In this document: positions 15,858-25,699 of the stretch, one piece after another | Numbering within the stretch: the first letter of the stretch is position 1 | How the letters are laid out: every line of letters starts with the position of its first letter | Assembly: GCF_024529975.1 (NCBI RefSeq) | Contig: NZ_AP024898.1 | Location: 1,612,001 to 1,676,000, forward strand | From: Vibrio quintilis | Lineage (GTDB): Bacteria; Pseudomonadota; Gammaproteobacteria; Enterobacterales; Vibrionaceae | Direction: 5' to 3' | Length of the DNA stretch: 64,000 nucleotides | Notes under the pieces: model-generated | What the model was told of the DNA's origin: nothing | The model's database searches: none | The model's input: the letters and a program-made list of their open reading frames with translations, nothing else | Position numbers and translations under genes: made by a program

Positions 15858-16796
15858 ATGAAAAAAGCAGTTCTGGCAACCGCAATTTTTACAGCATTGG
15901 TATCTGGTACATCTTTCGCAGCAACTGTCTATGACAGCGAAGGGACAACATTGAAAGTTGGTGGACGTGCTGAAGGACGTTTCAACATCTCTGACAACAA
16001 CGAATCAGCAACAGATAACACAAGCACGTTCAAAGATAAATCCCGTGCACGTGTCAACCTGAAAGGTAAATCTGAAATTTCTGATTCATTGTACGGTTTC
16101 GGTAAATATGAAGCTGAGCTGGACAGCGAATCTGACATCACAAACCGTTACTTTTTCGCGGGTATCGGCACAAACATCGGTGAGTTCTCATACGGTAAAC
16201 AGGATTCTTCTCAGACTCAGCTGACAGACTTCACTGATATCCTGAATACATTTGGTGCCAGCGCTTCAAGCTATGTCAGTGGCAACAAAAGTAAACGTGA
16301 GAACAACTTCCTGTATTCAGGTGAATTCGATGCACTGACACTGAAAGCAAACTACGTTGCTTCTGATGAAGAAGATGAAGATAGCGTTGGTCTTTCAGGG
16401 GTTTATCAAATCAATGATGCATTCAGTGCTGGTTTAGGTTATGTCAATCAGGACGCTGGTGAATCAGTGTCCGGTGATCAATTCAACGCAGTTCTTGGCT
16501 ACAAAATGGATGCATTATATCTGGGTGCATTCTTCAGCACAGGTACTGCAGTTGCATCAAATAAAGAAGTCGATGCGACAGCTTACGAGCTGAGTGCTAA
16601 GTACAAGTTCGGTCAAACTGCACTGGCGGCTGTTTATAACTATCAGGAACTGGATGACGATGATTCAGTCGATGAATTTGCAGTTGAAGTTGAGCACAAA
16701 TTTAACGGCCATCTTCGCATGTATGCCGGTTATCTGTTCCAGCAAATGGATAACGAAGATGACGAGCTACAGGCGGGTATCCGTTACGATTTCTAA
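15858..16796 (+). CDS. Gram-negative porin
   Basis: A 312-residue outer-membrane general diffusion porin. The signal peptide MKKAVLATAIFTALVSGTSFA is followed by ATVYDSEGTTLKVGGRAEGR, a typical porin first strand. Repeated amphipathic strands, many acidic loops (SDEEDEDS, DDDDSVDEF) and a C-terminal IRYDF complete the barrel. The start at 15858 has AAGGT 7 bases upstream. The acidic loops are in keeping with a marine or halophilic vibrio. It is related to Vibrio OmpU/OmpL-type porins, but I cannot assign a specific orthologue. The gene has its own strong terminator. Confidence 0.9.
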   Translation: MKKAVLATAIFTALVSGTSFAATVYDSEGTTLKVGGRAEGRFNISDNNESATDNTSTFKDKSRARVNLKGKSEISDSLYGFGKYEAELDSESDITNRYFFAGIGTNIGEFSYGKQDSSQTQLTDFTDILNTFGASASSYVSGNKSKRENNFLYSGEFDALTLKANYVASDEEDEDSVGLSGVYQINDAFSAGLGYVNQDAGESVSGDQFNAVLGYKMDALYLGAFFSTGTAVASNKEVDATAYELSAKYKFGQTALAAVYNYQELDDDDSVDEFAVEVEHKFNGHLRMYAGYLFQQMDNEDDELQAGIRYDF

Positions 16797-16913
16797 AATG
16801 ATGTCTTCTGTCCGGAAGCGTTATCAGGCAAAACAATTGTCCTGAAAGCGATTACCATGCCGGGCAGAGTTCAGGCACCATTATAAAAATAAATTCTACT
16901 GTCCTTTTTATTT

Positions 16914-16941
16914 GGCCGGGCAGGCGTGCCCGGCCTTTTTT
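16914..16941. terminator. Terminator after the porin gene
   Basis: GGCCGGGCA and TGCCCGGCC form a strong GC stem (16914-16935) followed by six T. It separates the porin from the convergent gene ending at 16940. Confidence 0.9.
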
Positions 16942-17305
16942 ATCCATTACGTTTTGGCTGCTGATAAGTTTTTCCCGCCGCCTGATAAACCTCTTTCTTT
17001 TTCACACTGAATTCAGATTCAAAAAACCAGGCCACAAAACCGATCACATCATCACCTTCATTCATGATGTGTTCAACATAGTCCTGCATTTCTCCCTGCT
17101 CATTCTCCTGCTGTGTCACATGATAAATTCGTTTTTTACCCTCAGCTTCTGCAATCGCAAACTGCCCGGTTAAGTCTTTTGCGGCTTCAGCAATATCGCT
17201 ATCCTCAACGGTTTTGAGAAAATCCAGCGCCTGCGGCAATGAACCGCACTCGCAAGCCTGTTTAACAATTTGCACGAAATCATGCTGTTGCATCATCTTT
17301 ACCAT
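16940..17305 (-). CDS. Hypothetical acidic protein
   Basis: A 121-residue soluble, acidic, mainly helical protein with no signal peptide or membrane segment. Features: a Cys pair at CECGS near residue 20, KRIYHVTQQENEQGEMQDYV in the middle, and a basic tail. I do not recognise the family. It is monocistronic and convergent with the porin gene, whose terminator it shares. Confidence 0.65.
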   Translation of the reverse strand: MVKMMQQHDFVQIVKQACECGSLPQALDFLKTVEDSDIAEAAKDLTGQFAIAEAEGKKRIYHVTQQENEQGEMQDYVEHIMNEGDDVIGFVAWFFESEFSVKKKEVYQAAGKTYQQPKRNG

Positions 17306-17502
17306 TCTGATTCCAAATAAGTGCGCCTATCCTCTCATAAATTGATTTTCCCCTAAAGCCTGATCATTGCTGAAAAAACCGAATACACCACCGCTTCATG
17401 GTTTCTTAAGGAAAATAGCCCTGATACTGGAAAAGTTGCATTTCTTCTTCCACAGTTAAAAGGACATTATTCAATCTAATCAAGGTCAGCGGGCTTTTTG
17501 GC

Positions 17503-19380
17503 ATGAAAATGGACAAGCATTCCTTGTTCAGAGAACGAAGTCTTCAAGCAATCTCTGAGCTTATCGACACTACCGATGGTTCTTTATATCAGCAAGCAAC
17601 TGATATACTGCATCACGCCTTAAATTCATATGCTTCATTACTGATTGAAGTTGACAGGACCACTCAGTCTAAGCGTCTGCTGGCAACCTCACCCAAAATG
17701 CGGGCCGAAGAGAACATATGCCGGGATTTGGAAACTTTGCTGACGCAACAGATGAAATACACTCAGGATGATTATTTCATCATTCCAATGCACACGGCTT
17801 TACGGTTTCCGCAAGAACGGTATGTCGTACAACATCAGATCGAAGGTTATTTCGGCACCACATCCCAAAGCTCTGAGCCCGGCAGTCAGTGCTATTTATT
17901 CATCACACTGACAACAGAACCGATAGACGATCCGGACACTCTGTATGAATGGCATCAGCTCATTGCACAAATCGTACAACAAAACCAGCGACATGATTAT
18001 CTGGCCCGGCGTGTGGATCTGTTACTGAACCGGCTCAACCATGAGGTTTCTCACGATAATCTGACTAACCTGATGAATAAAAGCTATCTGACAGATACGC
18101 TGGAACGGTTAATGATTTCCCCGCCGGAAACCGGACCCAAACCATTTTCACTGGGCTTACTGGATATCAAAAACTTCAGTTTAATCAATGATGTTCATGG
18201 TATTTATATCGGCGATCAGGTCTTAAAGCATGTCGCGCAAATCATGGCGACGCTGATTCAGGATGAGCAGTTTGTCTTCCGTCTGGCCAATGATGAATTT
18301 GCATTTATCACTTTTCGTCAGAACCCGGTGTCATTATGTGAAAAAATGATCAAACAGATCTCATATGGATATCATGATACCCACCATCACATTTCGCTGA
18401 AGACCCGTATCGGACTGGCAACGTACGTCGAAAGTTCGGTTCATGCCGATGAGCTGTTACTCCATGCCTCTCTGGCACTCAAAGAGTGTAAAACAGCAGA
18501 TCACCCCATCTGCAGCTACGAAACATCCCTGAGCGATGCCTATCTGCGTAAAACAGAACTGATCAATGCCCTGAAAAAAGAGCTGAATACCAGCATTGAA
18601 GCATCTGATGCACTTTCGATTAAGCTTCAGCCAATTGTTCGCCGCCACCAAAGTATATGGAGCTATTTTGAGGTTCTGGCGCGATGGACGCACCCGACAC
18701 TGGGAGAAATCAGCCCGATAGAGTTTATTGAAGTTGCTGAAGAGTCCGGCTTAATCATCAGCCTGGGGCGACGGATTATCAAACTGGCCTGTCTGGCAAA
18801 ACAGGAAATTGAGTCACATGGGTGTCACATCAGGCTCAGTATCAACTGCTCAGCCCAGGAACTGAGTCAGTCTCATCTCTATACCGATTACCTGACAGAA
18901 CAGATCACCGCTTTTGGATTTCACCCGGAAGAATTTACCATTGAGATCACTGAAACCACACTGTTAGTACAACAGCACCTGGCGAAGAAAACATTACGTC
19001 AGCTCCGCACCGCCGGGTTTAAAATTGCACTGGATGACTTTGGGACAGGTTATTCCAGCCTGAACTATATTCACAGCTATCCAATTGATTGTATTAAAAT
19101 TGATGCCTCTTTTATCAAAAATATGCTCAACAGCTATAAATCAGAGAAAGTTGTCAGTCTGATTATTCAGCTGGCAAACCAGCTGAATATTGATCTGGTC
19201 GCCGAAGGTGTAGAGCAGCAACATATCCTGAATAAGCTTTATAATATGGGCTGTAGTCAAATTCAGGGGTACTGGTTTTCCCGGCCAATCCCAAGCCAGG
19301 ACGTCGTTCGTCATTTGTTAAACCAAAGCCAAACGTCGGCATCCGATACGGATACGTTAGTCAACCTGCGTTCTTCATAA
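17503..19380 (+). CDS. GGDEF-EAL protein, probable cyclic-di-GMP phosphodiesterase
   Basis: A 625-residue cytoplasmic protein. Residues 10-170 look like a GAF-type sensor, 185-345 form a GGDEF domain and 350-610 an EAL domain. The GGDEF signature is degenerate (ANDEF at 262-266), so cyclase activity is unlikely; the domain may bind GTP as a regulator. The EAL domain reads EVL at 390-392 but keeps the other catalytic motifs (NCSAQEL, EITETT, DDFGTGYSSL, KIDASFI, AEGVE and QGYWFSRP). It therefore probably degrades cyclic-di-GMP. No membrane segment is present. The start lacks a clear ribosome site. Confidence 0.88.
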   Translation: MKMDKHSLFRERSLQAISELIDTTDGSLYQQATDILHHALNSYASLLIEVDRTTQSKRLLATSPKMRAEENICRDLETLLTQQMKYTQDDYFIIPMHTALRFPQERYVVQHQIEGYFGTTSQSSEPGSQCYLFITLTTEPIDDPDTLYEWHQLIAQIVQQNQRHDYLARRVDLLLNRLNHEVSHDNLTNLMNKSYLTDTLERLMISPPETGPKPFSLGLLDIKNFSLINDVHGIYIGDQVLKHVAQIMATLIQDEQFVFRLANDEFAFITFRQNPVSLCEKMIKQISYGYHDTHHHISLKTRIGLATYVESSVHADELLLHASLALKECKTADHPICSYETSLSDAYLRKTELINALKKELNTSIEASDALSIKLQPIVRRHQSIWSYFEVLARWTHPTLGEISPIEFIEVAEESGLIISLGRRIIKLACLAKQEIESHGCHIRLSINCSAQELSQSHLYTDYLTEQITAFGFHPEEFTIEITETTLLVQQHLAKKTLRQLRTAGFKIALDDFGTGYSSLNYIHSYPIDCIKIDASFIKNMLNSYKSEKVVSLIIQLANQLNIDLVAEGVEQQHILNKLYNMGCSQIQGYWFSRPIPSQDVVRHLLNQSQTSASDTDTLVNLRSS

Positions 19381-19444
19381 GGTTTGGTTGAACACCGGGT
19401 TACCATCATCAATAAGTTGCCATCATCAATAAAATTCCCGGCAT

Positions 19445-19480
19445 AAAAAAGCCAACGCGACCAGAGGTCTGTTGGCTTTC
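19445..19480. terminator. Bidirectional terminator
   Basis: AGCCAAC and GTTGGCT form a stem (19450-19477) with six A on the left and TTT on the right, between the convergent EAL and peptidase genes. Confidence 0.7.
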
Positions 19481-19535
19481 AGTTCATTGCTCTTCCGGAT
19501 CACCGGATTTATCTTGCCCGGATCAGACTGCTGAC

Positions 19536-20849
19536 CTAGCTTTGACCCGTCCCTTCTTCTGTCCGGGAAGCCAGCTGAAGCTCTTTTTGCTTCAGCAGCT
19601 GATCCAGCCGGTTGCGGTTCGCCTTAAATTGCTTCATCTCTTTTCTTGCTACTGACGTCGCCATCGGAATTTTCGCTTTCATTGCATTCACCGGGCGACC
19701 TTTGACAAGCAGCTCATAATGCAAATGAGGACCGGTTACACGCCCTGAACGACCAGTCAACGCAATTTTCTGCCCACGGGAAACTTTTTGACCTTTATGA
19801 ACCAGAATCTTACTCAGATGCAGATAGCGGGTTTTATAAGTTGAGTCATGCCGGATCACCACATATTTCCCGGCATAAGGGTGGTTACGGATCATCACCA
19901 CTGTGCCATCACCCGTTGCCAGAACCGGCGTCCCAACCGGTGTGGCAAAATCAGTTCCGTTATGCGGCATAATCCGGTGAGTCACCGGGTGGTGGCGATG
20001 CGGATTAAACGGTGAGCTGATCCGCCATCTTCTGCTGGTTGGATAACGACGGAAAGCTCTTTGCAGGCTGCGCCCATTGCGATCATAATACTGGCCATCT
20101 GTATGCAGGTAAGCTGAAATCGTTTTGCCCCGGGTAAAAATTTTCACCGCCTGAATCTCAGTATTTCCGGTCAGCGTTTTACCGACATACTGCTTCGACT
20201 GAACAATTTCAAATTTATCACCGGCACGCAGGTCTCTGGCAAAATTAATCTTATCTTTCAGTAAAGAGACGATTTGCTCGATTTCATTACTGTTCAGGCC
20301 CGCCTTATTCACCGATAATGAGAATGAGCCGTGAATCTCACCAATGAGCGGTTCACGCTTCCACTGACCGGGAATTTTGATGCTTTTATACTCATAACTA
20401 CCGTCTTCCAGCCGGGTAAAGACCACACTTTCAACCAGACTGAATTCAAGTGACATTTTCTGCAGAGACTGCCCGTCTTCACTTCTCCAGAAACGAAGTG
20501 TATCACCAGGCATAATGGTATCCAGAGACAAATAGTCCAGATCCGTTTCCATAATTTTCATCAGGTCACGATAACCGAATCCAAGCTGCTCAAAGATATG
20601 ACTGAGATTATCTCCGGGACGAATCGTATATTCGTAATCAGGCAGGCGTTCTGTCATTTGTGTTTGTTCGGCCACCAGGGACTCGACCAAACGGTTTTCG
20701 GGTAAAGCCAGTTCAAGGCTGCGACGATGGACTTGTCCGTGATAAAGCAAATTATAGAATGCGATTACGATTAATAATGGTAATCCGAGAACATATGCTT
20801 TTTGCCGGCCAGACAGCGCCGCGACACGTTCGATAATTGCTTTCACCAC
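19536..20849 (-). CDS. shyA: Peptidoglycan DD-endopeptidase, LysM + M23 (ShyA-like)
   Basis: A 437-residue periplasmic, membrane-anchored zinc endopeptidase cutting peptide crosslinks in peptidoglycan to permit cell growth. A membrane anchor at about residues 18-37 is followed by a LysM/OapA-type region (YTIRPGDNLSHIFEQLG), an inhibitory middle domain and an M23 domain. The zinc and catalytic motifs HNGTDFATPVG, RYLHLSK and HLHYELL are intact. Starts at GTG with GGGG upstream. Length and architecture match V. cholerae ShyA, which lies in a similar neighbourhood as I recall; ShyC is the alternative. Confidence 0.88.
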   Translation of the reverse strand: MVKAIIERVAALSGRQKAYVLGLPLLIVIAFYNLLYHGQVHRRSLELALPENRLVESLVAEQTQMTERLPDYEYTIRPGDNLSHIFEQLGFGYRDLMKIMETDLDYLSLDTIMPGDTLRFWRSEDGQSLQKMSLEFSLVESVVFTRLEDGSYEYKSIKIPGQWKREPLIGEIHGSFSLSVNKAGLNSNEIEQIVSLLKDKINFARDLRAGDKFEIVQSKQYVGKTLTGNTEIQAVKIFTRGKTISAYLHTDGQYYDRNGRSLQRAFRRYPTSRRWRISSPFNPHRHHPVTHRIMPHNGTDFATPVGTPVLATGDGTVVMIRNHPYAGKYVVIRHDSTYKTRYLHLSKILVHKGQKVSRGQKIALTGRSGRVTGPHLHYELLVKGRPVNAMKAKIPMATSVARKEMKQFKANRNRLDQLLKQKELQLASRTEEGTGQS

Positions 20850-20931
20850 TCACGATACCCCGATAATTGAAAAATCAATAAAGCTTAAAATTTTATACTG
20901 TAAAAGTCACGAAAGAAAAATGATAAGGCTT

Positions 20932-20960
20932 AAAAAAACGCCAAAAGGCACCGAAGTGCC
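20932..20960 (-). terminator. Terminator after the CBM48 gene
   Basis: GGCAC-CGAA-GTGCC forms a hairpin at 20947-20960. On the minus strand it is followed by TTTTGGCGTTTTTTT. Confidence 0.6.
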
Positions 20961-21088
20961 CTGTCAAATATATGCTCAGAGTCTCAATCTGTATCAGTTC
21001 AGATACGATGTTACCCATGAACTTCATTGATCAGAAATGGCTCACCCAAATCACTTGTTCAGCCAGATCTTATTGTTGCAGAGAAGGT

Positions 21089-21388
21089 TTACTGGTGTGT
21101 GGAAACCAGACAATTATCTTCACCAAACTCATTGGGAACATACTGATCAGCGCCGGGGTCATTAACCCAGTCCTGTTCATTGACCAGATAACGAAACTGA
21201 AACTGCTCATCTTTCGGCAAACGCGTCTTAAACTTAAAAGTTCCGGACTTCGAGATTTTCTTCATTGGTTCAGGCTTCCAGTCAAGAAAATCCGCTACGA
21301 TTGCTGCCCTTGAAGCATCTTCAGGCATATCCAGTTCAAACGTCACTTCAACTTCATTCTTGGTTTTAAAAAAGCGCTTACTAATCAT
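21089..21388 (-). CDS. Stand-alone CBM48 (isoamylase N-terminal-like) protein
   Basis: A 99-residue protein consisting only of the early-set/CBM48 glycogen-binding fold found at the N-terminus of branching and debranching enzymes. Motifs: VEVTFELDMPEDASRAAIVA, the aromatic binding patch DFLDWKPEPM, and FQFRYLVNEQDWVNDPGADQ. It has no catalytic domain. It probably docks to glycogen or modulates glycogen enzymes such as the GlgX and GlgB encoded later in the window. The ATG at 21388 follows CGGAG; the longer frame adds 15 unconserved residues. Confidence 0.85.
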   Translation of the reverse strand: MISKRFFKTKNEVEVTFELDMPEDASRAAIVADFLDWKPEPMKKISKSGTFKFKTRLPKDEQFQFRYLVNEQDWVNDPGADQYVPNEFGEDNCLVSTHQ

Positions 21389-21833
21389 CTGCAAACTCCG
21401 TCTTGTCATTGGTGCTGATTCTGAACAAGTCACCCTTTATTTCAGAAGTAATAACCTGCCCGAACTCAAATTGAACAAATATTAACCAATTCTGTTTATC
21501 TTAAAAAATATAGCACCTATCTACAATAACAAAATAAACAAAGTGCTATTTTTACTTTGATTTTCTGCCATCAACTGATGGTTTGGTTACTATCACCCAT
21601 CAAATTGAATAATGCGACAGTAAGCATATGTTCATAAACATAAGCAATGGTATGACATTTTTCCACCCCAAAGTGTGATATCGGTTCCATCGGCGCCGAA
21701 TAACAAGCCACTCCGTGATCAGAAAAATAAAAAAAGCCCCTGAAACAGGGGCAAGAGTTACCATCGCTTATAGTTATTTGAATGCGGTGACCTGATGGTG
21801 AGGTATAAAAATAAATAGTAAGGCGCAGCCAGA
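21389..21833. other. Intergenic region, 445 bp
   Basis: Contains the promoter region of the CBM48 gene (AT-rich, 21430-21560) and the pst terminator at 21736-21752. No gene or known RNA is recognised in between. Confidence 0.55.
21731..21752 (-). terminator. Terminator of the pst operon
   Basis: GCCCCTG-AAA-CAGGGGC is a perfect 7-bp hairpin (21736-21752), followed on the minus strand by a T-run. Confidence 0.9.
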
Positions 21834-22583
21834 TCAGCCGAAATCGCCGTTCACATAACCACGGGTACGATCATCGCCCGGATTACTGAAAATAACTGAA
21901 GTCTCATTATGTTCAACCAATTCTCCCATCAGGAAGAAAGCCGTTCGATCTGAAATACGGCGGGCCTGTTGCATTGAGTGGGTCACAATCACGATAGTGT
22001 AGTTTTTCTTCAGCTCTTCCATCAGCTCTTCGATCTTATGCGTTGCAATTGGATCCAAAGCGGAAGTCGGTTCATCCATCAAAATCACGTCAGGTTCCAT
22101 GGCAATCGTCCGGGCAATACACAAACGTTGCTGCTGTCCGCCTGACAGACCAAATGCATGAGACTTCAGACGATCTTTCACTTCATCCCACAGTGCGGCA
22201 CCACGAAGCGAGCTTTCTACCACTTGATCAATATGCTTTTTGTCCTTAATACCCTGCGCACGCAGACCATAAGCAACATTTTCATAGATACTCATCGGAA
22301 ACGGATTCGGCTTCTGGAAAACCATACCGACTCTGATACGCAAATCGGCCACGTCGATATTGCCGTAGATGTCTTCACCGTCCATCGTCAGTAATCCGGT
22401 AATTTTCACGCCTTCAATCAGATCATTCATTCTGTTCAGACAGCGCAATAATGTGGATTTACCACAACCTGACGGACCAATCAAAGCCGTCACCTGACGC
22501 TGAGGAATGGGCAGATTAATCGATTTTAGTGCCTGACTTTCACCATAAAACAGATTCAGGTTTTCAATAGAAAATTTATTCAT
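21834..22583 (-). CDS. pstB: Phosphate ABC transporter ATP-binding protein PstB
   Basis: A 249-residue cytoplasmic ATPase that drives high-affinity phosphate uptake with PstC and PstA. Walker A is GPSGCGKST, the ABC signature is [13 protein letters not shown], Walker B is [12 protein letters not shown], and the switch His follows in [11 protein letters not shown]. The N-terminal [16 protein letters not shown] is typical of PstB. It is the last gene of pstS-pstC-pstA-pstB and is followed by a strong terminator. No phoU follows. Under phosphate limitation it is expected to be induced by PhoB. Confidence 0.97.
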   Translation of the reverse strand: MNKFSIENLNLFYGESQALKSINLPIPQRQVTALIGPSGCGKSTLLRCLNRMNDLIEGVKITGLLTMDGEDIYGNIDVADLRIRVGMVFQKPNPFPMSIYENVAYGLRAQGIKDKKHIDQVVESSLRGAALWDEVKDRLKSHAFGLSGGQQQRLCIARTIAMEPDVILMDEPTSALDPIATHKIEELMEELKKNYTIVIVTHSMQQARRISDRTAFFLMGELVEHNETSVIFSNPGDDRTRGYVNGDFG

Positions 22584-22634
22584 TGTTTCAATCTCAAATA
22601 ATTCTTTATCACTTCATCAACGGAACACGACGGA

Positions 22635-23498
22635 TTAGTAAGTTGCAGTATTAAATCTTCTTGCAATCAGCTTCGTGAACATGTTGATCAACAGGACAAC
22701 CACAATCAGTACAGTCGCTGTACCGTATGCCTGGTTCCACTCTTCAATCGTGAATAACTCGGTTGTCAGTTTGTATAAATGCACCGTCAGTGTCCGGCCT
22801 GAATCAAACAGTGAATCAGGAATACGTGCCACCATCCCTGCAGTCAGGAATATCGGGGCAGATTCGCCAATCACCCGGCCAATACTTAAAATGACAGATG
22901 TCAGAATTCCCGGAATCGCACTCGGTAAGATCAACCGCCAAATGGTATATATTTTTGAAGCACCAAGCCCGTATGACCCTTCACGATAAGTTTGGGGAAC
23001 CGCCATTAATGCTTCTTCCGTGGTACGAATAATCACAGGCAAGATCAGAATACTGATCGTCAGTGCACCTGAAAGGATAGAGAATCCAAAACCCAGAATG
23101 GCCACAAAGAATGTCATTCCGAACAAACCAAAAATAATCGACGGAATACCCGCCAGAGATTCGGTACAGAACCGGATCACTTTCACCAGCCGGCTGCCGA
23201 CCTTCGCATATTCAGTCAGGTAAATCGCCGTCATAATCCCCAGTGGCGCAGCCACTGCAATAGACGCAATCACCATATAAATCGTGGAAACAATCATCGG
23301 AAAAATCCCGTGTTCGTCGCCGGTTCTGGTGTAGTTATCAGTAATAAAATGCCAGTCAACGTGCTTCAGGCCATTGGACAGTATGTACCAGATAATCCAG
23401 AATAAAAATCCAACCGTAAACGCTGCAGATAACCAGATAAAACCTTTTAAGATCCGGTCCTGAAAGACTCTGGCCTGTTTTAGTTTTACTCTATCCAT
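22635..23498 (-). CDS. pstA: Phosphate ABC transporter permease PstA
   Basis: A 287-residue inner-membrane permease with about six membrane segments and the cytoplasmic coupling loop (EEALMAVPQTYREGSYGLGAS) that contacts PstB. It pairs with PstC to form the phosphate channel. Its ATG begins two bases after the pstC stop codon, and a 51-bp gap separates it from pstB. Length is typical of PstA. Confidence 0.96.
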   Translation of the reverse strand: MDRVKLKQARVFQDRILKGFIWLSAAFTVGFLFWIIWYILSNGLKHVDWHFITDNYTRTGDEHGIFPMIVSTIYMVIASIAVAAPLGIMTAIYLTEYAKVGSRLVKVIRFCTESLAGIPSIIFGLFGMTFFVAILGFGFSILSGALTISILILPVIIRTTEEALMAVPQTYREGSYGLGASKIYTIWRLILPSAIPGILTSVILSIGRVIGESAPIFLTAGMVARIPDSLFDSGRTLTVHLYKLTTELFTIEEWNQAYGTATVLIVVVLLINMFTKLIARRFNTATY

Positions 23499-23500
23499 GA

Positions 23501-24430
23501 TTATTTCGCCTTCTCACGGTTCAGATATAAAAGTCCGCCATTGAGCATCATAATAAACACCAGCAGCACCACGCCTGTGGCATAAAGTGCATTCGCGTGT
23601 ACCCCACTGGCATACGACATTTCAATTGCGATATTTGCCGTCAGTGTCCGGGCTGAGTCCAGAATTCCCTGAGGCATTGCCGGTGCATTGCCCATCACCA
23701 TAATAATGGCCATGGTTTCACCCAGCGCACGACCGATCCCCAAAATGACGCCTGTCATGATCCCGGAACGGGCTGCCGGAACCAGCAACTTAAAAATGGT
23801 ATAAATATTGGAAGCGCCTAATGCATACGAGCCTTCTTTATAAGCCCGCGGCACAGCGCGAATTGAAGTTTCAGAAACCGTAATTACGGTAGGCAGAATC
23901 ATCACACCCAGTACGATCATTCCCGCCAGAATTGTATTTCCCGCCGGTACATCAAAAATCTGCTGAATCAGGGGAACAATAATCACCAGACCAAAAAATC
24001 CGTAAACAACAGAAGGAATACCAGCAAGCAGTTCAACCGCCGGACGAATCACGTCAGCTAAACGTTTTGGTGCAACTTCTGCGATAAAAATCGCTGTCAG
24101 AACCCCAATCGGAACCCCAATGACCACAGCACCAAATGTAGAAACGACAGATGCAACAATCATGGTCGCAACACCGTAAAGTGCGGGTGGTAACCAGTCA
24201 GTGCCCAGAATAATGCCTGAGACACCGGCTTCCTGAAATGCAGGAATACTTTCTTTAACTATAAAATAAGCAATAATAAAAAGTGAAACGATACCAATCA
24301 CGGCACTGGTCAAAAACAGGCCATGAAAGGTTTTCTCCTTCCAGTCAACCCGCTTTTTCGTGCGCAGGCGCCGGCCTGAAGTCTGAGGCATCTCATTCAT
24401 GATATTGTCATTACTCGTTGCGATGGTCAT
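23501..24430 (-). CDS. pstC: Phosphate ABC transporter permease PstC
   Basis: A 309-residue inner-membrane permease with six to seven membrane segments. The PstC signature IGVPIGVLTAIFIAEVAP and the coupling loop IRAVPRAYKEGSYALGAS are present. Two starts are possible: GTG at 24442 or ATG at 24430; I prefer the ATG because GTGAG lies 7 bases before it. It follows pstS by about 95 bases and is adjacent to pstA. Confidence 0.95.
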   Translation of the reverse strand: MTIATSNDNIMNEMPQTSGRRLRTKKRVDWKEKTFHGLFLTSAVIGIVSLFIIAYFIVKESIPAFQEAGVSGIILGTDWLPPALYGVATMIVASVVSTFGAVVIGVPIGVLTAIFIAEVAPKRLADVIRPAVELLAGIPSVVYGFFGLVIIVPLIQQIFDVPAGNTILAGMIVLGVMILPTVITVSETSIRAVPRAYKEGSYALGASNIYTIFKLLVPAARSGIMTGVILGIGRALGETMAIIMVMGNAPAMPQGILDSARTLTANIAIEMSYASGVHANALYATGVVLLVFIMMLNGGLLYLNREKAK

Positions 24431-24525
24431 AAACAATCTCACTTATCCGGATAATCCGGATATGGATAGAAAAAGCCCAGCCAATCAAATCGGCTGAGCA
24501 ATAAAAATAAGTGTTGTAATCAAGC

Positions 24526-25350
24526 TTAGTGAATTGAAATATAGCCTTTTTTGCTCACGATTTTCTGAGCATCTTTTGTCAGCATCCAGTCAAGGAATTT
24601 CTGAGTTTCAGCTGAAGGCTTACCTTGCTTGTAAAGGACCAGGAATGGACGGGCAACTTTGTAAGAACCATTCTTCACATTTGCCACAGATGCATCAACA
24701 TTGTCGATTGCCAGTGCGTGAACTGAATTATCGACAGAACCCAGAGAGATGTAACCGATAGCATATGGGTTAGAAGCTACCATTGTCTTCAGACCACCGT
24801 TACCGTTTGCAACCTGTGCACGCTGAGAGATAGCAGAAACTTTCTTGCCTGCAATTTTCTTCTTCAGCTTCATGATGTCTTCAAACGCACCACGGGTACC
24901 TGAAGCGGTGTCACGGGTAATCGCAACAATTGGCTTATCGTTTCCGCCAACCTGCTTCCAGTTTGTCACTTCACCTTTATAGATAGCAGATACCTGCGCC
25001 GCAGTCAGACCTTTCAAAGGGTTTTTCGGGTTCACAACAACAGCAATCCCGTCACGGGCAATGACTTCTTCCACTAAAGCAGGTTCTTTTTCTTTCGCCT
25101 TCAGATTACGGGAAGCCATGCCAATATCAGCACTACCGTTTTTCGCTGCTTTAACACCAGCTGAAGAACCAGGTCCCTGAACTTCGATGAAAACACTTGA
25201 ATGACTTTTCATATAAGTTTCAGCAAAAACTTCCATCAGTGGCGTCACACTACTGGAGCCTACTGCAGAAATTGTTTCTTTAGCTGAAGCAATATTTACT
25301 GATAGCGCACTGATAAGAGCAACTGCACCGATAACTGTTTTTTTCATCAT
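24526..25350 (-). CDS. pstS: Periplasmic phosphate-binding protein PstS
   Basis: A 274-residue periplasmic protein delivering phosphate to PstCA. A signal peptide (about residues 1-23, ending ASA) precedes the phosphate-binding loops: AVGSSSVTPLMEVFAE, GPGSSAGVKAAKNGSADIGMASR and ITRDTASGTRGAFEDIM, all with the expected Ser/Thr/Gly/Asp residues. It belongs to the shorter PstS group (about 270 residues) found in Vibrio. The first of two adjacent ATGs follows AAAGGA. First gene of the operon. Confidence 0.96.
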   Translation of the reverse strand: MMKKTVIGAVALISALSVNIASAKETISAVGSSSVTPLMEVFAETYMKSHSSVFIEVQGPGSSAGVKAAKNGSADIGMASRNLKAKEKEPALVEEVIARDGIAVVVNPKNPLKGLTAAQVSAIYKGEVTNWKQVGGNDKPIVAITRDTASGTRGAFEDIMKLKKKIAGKKVSAISQRAQVANGNGGLKTMVASNPYAIGYISLGSVDNSVHALAIDNVDASVANVKNGSYKVARPFLVLYKQGKPSAETQKFLDWMLTKDAQKIVSKKGYISIH

Positions 25351-25699
25351 CTATATCCTTTAAATGGCGTGTTCGCCGTTCACGTTTTATTTCAACGAGG
25401 GTCACTTTAGGATGGAAATATGACAATTGTGTTTCAATCTGTTTAAACGTGCATGACAAACGGCAGAAATATACATGGGATCAATGGAATAGGTATCACA
25501 AAAAATCTTTATTAAATAATGAGTTAGGACACATATGAAATCAAGTGACAAAAATGACACTAAGCGTATTTTTTCTGCATTTAACCATCTGATTAGTAAA
25601 GATTTTTCAGTTATCAATTTCGCGATTTTTATTTGAATTATCCATGAAGAGAGATAGAATCAAAAACTATCCTCCCCCATCGGATTAAAAAGGTCATTC
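25351..25699. other. Divergent intergenic region between pstS and a chemoreceptor
   Basis: A 349-bp AT-rich region holding both promoters. Candidate PhoB half-sites are the only recognisable signals. No gene is supported. Confidence 0.5.
25409..25426 (-). promoter_or_regulatory. Possible PhoB site upstream of pstS
   Basis: On the minus strand TTGTCATATTTCCATCCT has a good first Pho-box half (CTGTCAT-like) but a weak second half. A further pair of TGTCA motifs lies at 25545-25560 with non-standard spacing. Position 60-75 bases before pstS is suitable. Confidence 0.3.

Noticed and set aside
25545..25560. Second PhoB box upstream of pstS
   Set aside because: The two TGTCA halves are spaced 9 bases apart rather than the 11 expected for a Pho box, so it is not listed as a site.
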